Origin: Asterionellopsis glacialis | Lineage: Eukaryota; Bacillariophyta; Plagiogrammaphyceae; Rhaphoneidales; Asterionellopsidaceae | Assembly (NCBI GenBank): GCA_014885115.2 | Contig: WKLE02000811.1 | Span: 1-35,908 of the forward strand | Reading direction: 5' to 3' | DNA length: 35,908 bases | Shown here: in pieces, positions 32,640 through 35,908 of the stretch | How the letters are laid out: every line of letters starts with the position of its first letter | Numbering within the stretch: the first letter of the stretch is position 1 | Program-made: the position numbers and the translations under genes | Notes under the pieces: generated by a model | The model's input: only the letters and a program-made list of their open reading frames with translations | The model's database searches: none | What the model was told of the DNA's origin: nothing

Positions 32640-33962
32640 ATGGTGAATTACAACCACGTAACCAAGTTGTTGTTGGCTTTGGTGTCTACTGTCCAAGCAA
32701 CAACGGCAGTATCTGCATCATCCAAAGTGAAGCATGTACCATCCTTACGATCTGTGATGAAAAAGAGTAAAACTGTTACTACTTTGCCACTTGCAGTACT
32801 TGTCGATCTTCGTGGTGGCAGTAGTACACCACCACCACCATCATCATCATCCGATTCCTTATCCACTACAACAGCTGAAACTAGTGAAAGTACAATCAGT
32901 GGTAGCAGCAGCAGTAGCAGTACCTTGGATGCTCCAAACTCATTGCCATCCAATGTGGAACTTCCTAGTAGTATTAGTACAGGAAGTGATGTTTCATCGT
33001 CACCTGCTGTGGAAGAAACGACTGCTGTGACCAAATCCAAGAGTAAGTGGTCAAATGTCCAAGAACGAACATTACCAGCATTACTCATGTTGGGTGGTGT
33101 CTATGGTTGGATCAAGTATACAGGAACAAATGGTGTGATTGCCTTATTTACCTTCTTACAAGCTGCCATGTATTCAGAGGGTACCAATGTAGTTGTGAGC
33201 GAGTCATCATCCAAGTTGTCGTCATTGGAAAAATGGTTTTATTTTGTAACCTTTTGGATGAATACAAGTGGACGTATTATCTTTCCAACCGAATGGGCTA
33301 ATCATAAAACATTGTTAGATTTGATTGGGTATGGTATGTTTGCGGCAAGCATTGTTGGATTTGTACTAAAGTTAAATGCTGTTGGAAGAGGAGGAGGTAC
33401 CAGTGGAGAAGAAGCTGTATTTTTCAAAAGTCAATTAGAACAAATGTCAATTTATTGGATGAATGCCTTGGTATTAGTGGGACAATCCTCATTTTTGTTT
33501 GCGACACTATTAGAGTACGGCCTATCATGGATTATTTACCCTGCCTTGTTGGTAATTGTCAATGATACCATGGCGTATGTGTTTGGTTTTAGTATGGGCA
33601 AGCATCCATTATTGCCACAAATATCGCCAAAGAAAACATGGGAAGGATTTGTGGGTGCAGCATTGTCAACCATGCTTTTGGCGAAACCCTTGTTGAATGT
33701 ATGTAAGATTCATGAGTCACTCAAGGTAGAGCATGCATTGATTATTGCAGCCTTTATATCATTGATATCACCCTTTGGTGGATTCTTGGCAAGTGTTACC
33801 AAACGTGCACATGGGGCCAAAGACTTTGGTACCTTAATTCCAGGACATGGTGGTGTAGTGGATCGATTCGATTGTCAAGTCATGACAGCTCCCTTTATTT
33901 ACTTTTTCTTAAAACACATCATGACAGTAGCAACAACAACAACAACAACAGAAGCAGCATAA
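32640..33962 (+). CDS. phosphatidate cytidylyltransferase (CDP-diacylglycerol synthase)
   Basis: Single-exon gene of 440 residues. It makes CDP-diacylglycerol from CTP and phosphatidic acid, the precursor of phosphatidylinositol, phosphatidylglycerol and cardiolipin. Family evidence: IVNDTMAYVFGFSMGKHPLL (about 302-321), ISPKKTWEGFVGA (about 325-337) and the C-terminal signature SVTKRAHGAKDFG..IPGHGGVVDRFD (about 383-411) with its conserved Lys-Asp and GHGG..DR residues. Several hydrophobic membrane spans lie between about 148 and 430. The N-terminus is a probable signal peptide (LLLALVSTVQATTAVSA) followed by a long Ser/Thr/Pro linker (about 60-135). That could mean ER insertion or delivery to the plastid; there is no Ala|Phe motif, so the compartment is open. 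The C-terminus has a Thr run from ACA repeats. It is convergent with SepSecS. Confidence 0.92.
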   Translation: MVNYNHVTKLLLALVSTVQATTAVSASSKVKHVPSLRSVMKKSKTVTTLPLAVLVDLRGGSSTPPPPSSSSDSLSTTTAETSESTISGSSSSSSTLDAPNSLPSNVELPSSISTGSDVSSSPAVEETTAVTKSKSKWSNVQERTLPALLMLGGVYGWIKYTGTNGVIALFTFLQAAMYSEGTNVVVSESSSKLSSLEKWFYFVTFWMNTSGRIIFPTEWANHKTLLDLIGYGMFAASIVGFVLKLNAVGRGGGTSGEEAVFFKSQLEQMSIYWMNALVLVGQSSFLFATLLEYGLSWIIYPALLVIVNDTMAYVFGFSMGKHPLLPQISPKKTWEGFVGAALSTMLLAKPLLNVCKIHESLKVEHALIIAAFISLISPFGGFLASVTKRAHGAKDFGTLIPGHGGVVDRFDCQVMTAPFIYFFLKHIMTVATTTTTTEAA

Positions 33963-34299
33963 GTGTCAACTCAACAACGAAGGAAAACACAAGTTGAAAA
34001 GAATGGATGAGAAACACTGGTGCGGCCCGAGTCCGAGTATCAGATGTGCGTGTCCAAAAAAGGGGGAAGGAATTATGCATTTCGATTGTTGTTGGAGAGG
34101 GCTTCAAGTCCTCTTTAGCTTACTCACAACTTTTAAGCTTATAATAAGAACGTTCGATCTTTTTTTTACCAGATTGTACATGATGTAAACACTTTCAAAG
34201 CAACGAACTGTCGACAGTAAACAAATGACTGTTTTAATACATGATTTATGATTCTTACTACGGGACGGCACTGCCAAAATAACAGAAATTCTGTCCTTC
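33963..34299. other. convergent intergenic region
   Basis: About 340 bp between the 3' ends of the CDP-diacylglycerol synthase and SepSecS genes. No gene or structured element recognised. Confidence 0.5.
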
Positions 34300-35908
34300 T
34301 TATTTCTGTTCTTGTTCTTTTTGTTTTAGTTGTTTGGCATATTTTTTCTCTTGTTTCGTTTTGTATTCTTTCAAGCTTTTATCTAAACGTTGAAAGAAAT
34401 CATCCATTTCATCAACATCTAATCCAATAGCACATGCAGCAGTCATATAGGCATGCGGATAGGAATTCGTAGAACTTCCAAATCCTAAAAATGTATCTTG
34501 ACCCATGGTTTTACTTTCACCACGTGGTACAACACGTGTACCACTGACACATCGATTAAACAATATAGAACCAAAGTAGGATATATCCTTACTAATGGAT
34601 TTCAAATATTCATCTTCGGTTTCGTCGTCTTTCCTAGTACGGCCATTGGCAAGACTATCTAATGTAATACCAAAGGAGATTGTATTCGATGGACATTTCA
34701 AGAGACGCTCTTTGTGTTTGGTAGCAATCTCCGCAAGTTTGGTTTGAAATTCTTGTGTCATTGACTTGCGATTATCCAAAAGTTGTTTGTATCCCTTTAA
34801 ACCCATGGATAGTAAGGTCATGAATAAATCAATAATGGGTGTCGAAGAGGCACGTCCTGCATAGGTTTTCGATACAGTTTGTATCAATTTGGTTTGCGGT
34901 GATATAACTAATGCCCCACCTACAGGAACTAAAAAGTTCTTATCGGTCGAACATACGATTGCATCGACACGTCCTACAACACATGCACGATTGAGTAATT
35001 TGTTGGTGACAGAACATTGAAGTCCATAGGCATGATTGATAACATGTGCAATGTCGTAGGTAGAACATAATTTAGCTACATCATCGACACGGTCTGGAAC
35101 ACGTGGTGCGAAACAAGATGTGGTTGTCACAATGGCTAAAATACGTCGAGGATCGTGCATTTGTATAGTTTGTTCCATGGCTTGTATATCGGTGGTAACT
35201 TCATCACCTTGCATTTTAGTGGGTACAATAATACATGTTAAGCCAGCCGATTGAATTGCCTTGTAACAACTTTTCTGATCAATACGACTCCATAATACAA
35301 TGTCTTTTGTGACAGTGGTGGTGGTTTCCTCGTCATTACTAGAGGCGGAGGAGGACGAAACTGAAGCACGTAAACTACTTAGAACTAATGCCATACTCAT
35401 ACCTGTACAAAGTGGTAATAGTACACCAAAGGATGCTGGTCCATTTTCTTGGGGTAATTTCGAATGTTTTCCTTTCAAACCACTTCCACGTTGAATAGCA
35501 TCAAGGACCATCCAAAGTGTTAATTTGACCAAGACCGAAGATCCCACAGCCTTGGGTTGTGGTTCTGTCACATCACCAGATCGTCCCATTCCATGTGTAA
35601 ATCCTGAATGACGTTGCAATACTAAATTTGAATACACACGTCCCTCACGTTCTCCAACACCACACCATCGTCTGCTGGAAGAATTACCACGACCACCACC
35701 AGCAGAAGTAGTGCTAGGTGTTTTATGATTGGTATCCAAGGTTGACAAGGTCAATAAAAAATGTTGTATTTGAATATCAGACCAACCATCGTCAGGTAAC
35801 CGTCGATTGATAAATAAGGATTTGTATTGTTTGTTGGAAGATAGTAAATTGGATAATCCAACTGTCACATGTGTTTTAGGAATTTTTAAGGATGTAAATA
35901 AATCTATA
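34300..35908 (-). CDS. SEPSECS: O-phosphoseryl-tRNA(Sec) selenium transferase (SepSecS), 5' end beyond the window
   Basis: The minus-strand frame is open from the window edge to a stop at 34300, 535 codons, with no in-frame ATG before LQRHSGFTHGM, so the start lies outside the window; a GTG at 35868 is not a believable start. This PLP enzyme turns O-phosphoseryl-tRNA(Sec) into selenocysteinyl-tRNA(Sec) with selenophosphate. Matches to the family are dense: LPDDGWSD, CGVGEREGRVYS, HGMGRSGDVTEPQPKAVGSS, LPLCTGMSMAL, WSRIDQKSCYKAIQSAGL, TTSCFAPRVPDR, INHAYGLQCS and STDKNFLVPVGGA, where the Lys coded at 34939-34941 is the PLP Schiff-base residue, and YAGRASSTP. Two low-complexity insertions (STTSAGGGRGNSSS and SSSSASSNDEETTTT) and a Lys/Glu/Gln-rich tail distinguish it. 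Its presence implies that the organism makes selenoproteins. Confidence 0.95.
   Translation of the reverse strand, partial: IDLFTSLKIPKTHVTVGLSNLLSSNKQYKSLFINRRLPDDGWSDIQIQHFLLTLSTLDTNHKTPSTTSAGGGRGNSSSRRWCGVGEREGRVYSNLVLQRHSGFTHGMGRSGDVTEPQPKAVGSSVLVKLTLWMVLDAIQRGSGLKGKHSKLPQENGPASFGVLLPLCTGMSMALVLSSLRASVSSSSASSNDEETTTTVTKDIVLWSRIDQKSCYKAIQSAGLTCIIVPTKMQGDEVTTDIQAMEQTIQMHDPRRILAIVTTTSCFAPRVPDRVDDVAKLCSTYDIAHVINHAYGLQCSVTNKLLNRACVVGRVDAIVCSTDKNFLVPVGGALVISPQTKLIQTVSKTYAGRASSTPIIDLFMTLLSMGLKGYKQLLDNRKSMTQEFQTKLAEIATKHKERLLKCPSNTISFGITLDSLANGRTRKDDETEDEYLKSISKDISYFGSILFNRCVSGTRVVPRGESKTMGQDTFLGFGSSTNSYPHAYMTAACAIGLDVDEMDDFFQRLDKSLKEYKTKQEKKYAKQLKQKEQEQK

Overview
The window is a piece of eukaryotic nuclear genome, most likely from a diatom or a close photosynthetic stramenopile. 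Three things point there: spliceosomal GT-AG introns; two nuclear genes whose N-termini look like secondary-plastid presequences (signal peptide with an Ala|Phe cleavage site, one of them followed by a twin-arginine thylakoid signal); and membrane-anchored leucine-rich-repeat (LRR) proteins of the type common in diatoms. No bacterial operons, IS elements, CRISPR arrays or tRNA genes were found. There are two runs of N (10858-11032 and 23421-23594).

Layout, left to right: a secreted or lumenal tandem SET-like protein (548-2581, +); a TGS1-like cap trimethylguanosine synthase with polyQ tracts (3398-6064, +); an unrecognised Ser-rich protein (6571-7281, -); a gene-poor stretch; a tail-anchored Cys-cluster protein (9118-10506, +); the nuclear exportin CSE1/CAS/exportin-2 with two introns (11612-14903, +); a probable plastid membrane protein (16052-16633, +); a probable thylakoid-lumen cyclophilin (17175-18047, +); an LRR-receptor pseudogene fragment (about 18705-19335, -); a three-exon hemerythrin-domain protein (19480-20698, -); a palindrome-rich intergenic region; two divergent multi-exon LRR membrane proteins (21992-27185, - and 28024-31893, +); a CDP-diacylglycerol synthase (32640-33962, +); and the 3' part of SepSecS (34300 to window end, -), the last enzyme of eukaryotic selenocysteine synthesis.

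The most striking region is 18.7-31.9 kb. Both LRR genes have a long first exon (membrane and ectodomain part) followed by exons of exactly 72 nt. Each of these encodes one 24-residue LRR and is flanked by phase-1 introns, so single exons can be gained or lost without breaking the frame. In the minus-strand gene, nine such exons lie in a 215-217 bp tandem array whose introns are also nearly alike, two exons are identical, and an assembly gap falls inside. This looks like recent exon amplification or gene conversion. In the plus-strand gene the same exon plan is kept but introns and repeats have diverged. The pseudogene at 18.7 kb is a decayed copy of the 3' part of the first exon of the minus-strand gene. 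Together this is a small LRR-receptor neighbourhood with one actively changing member, one old member and one dead member.

The other genes are mostly housekeeping and do not form a pathway. Exon boundaries given here were deduced by reading splice sites, phases and protein continuity; no transcript evidence was available. Starts were placed at ATG codons, since several long open frames in the window begin at TTG or GTG and would not be used as such.
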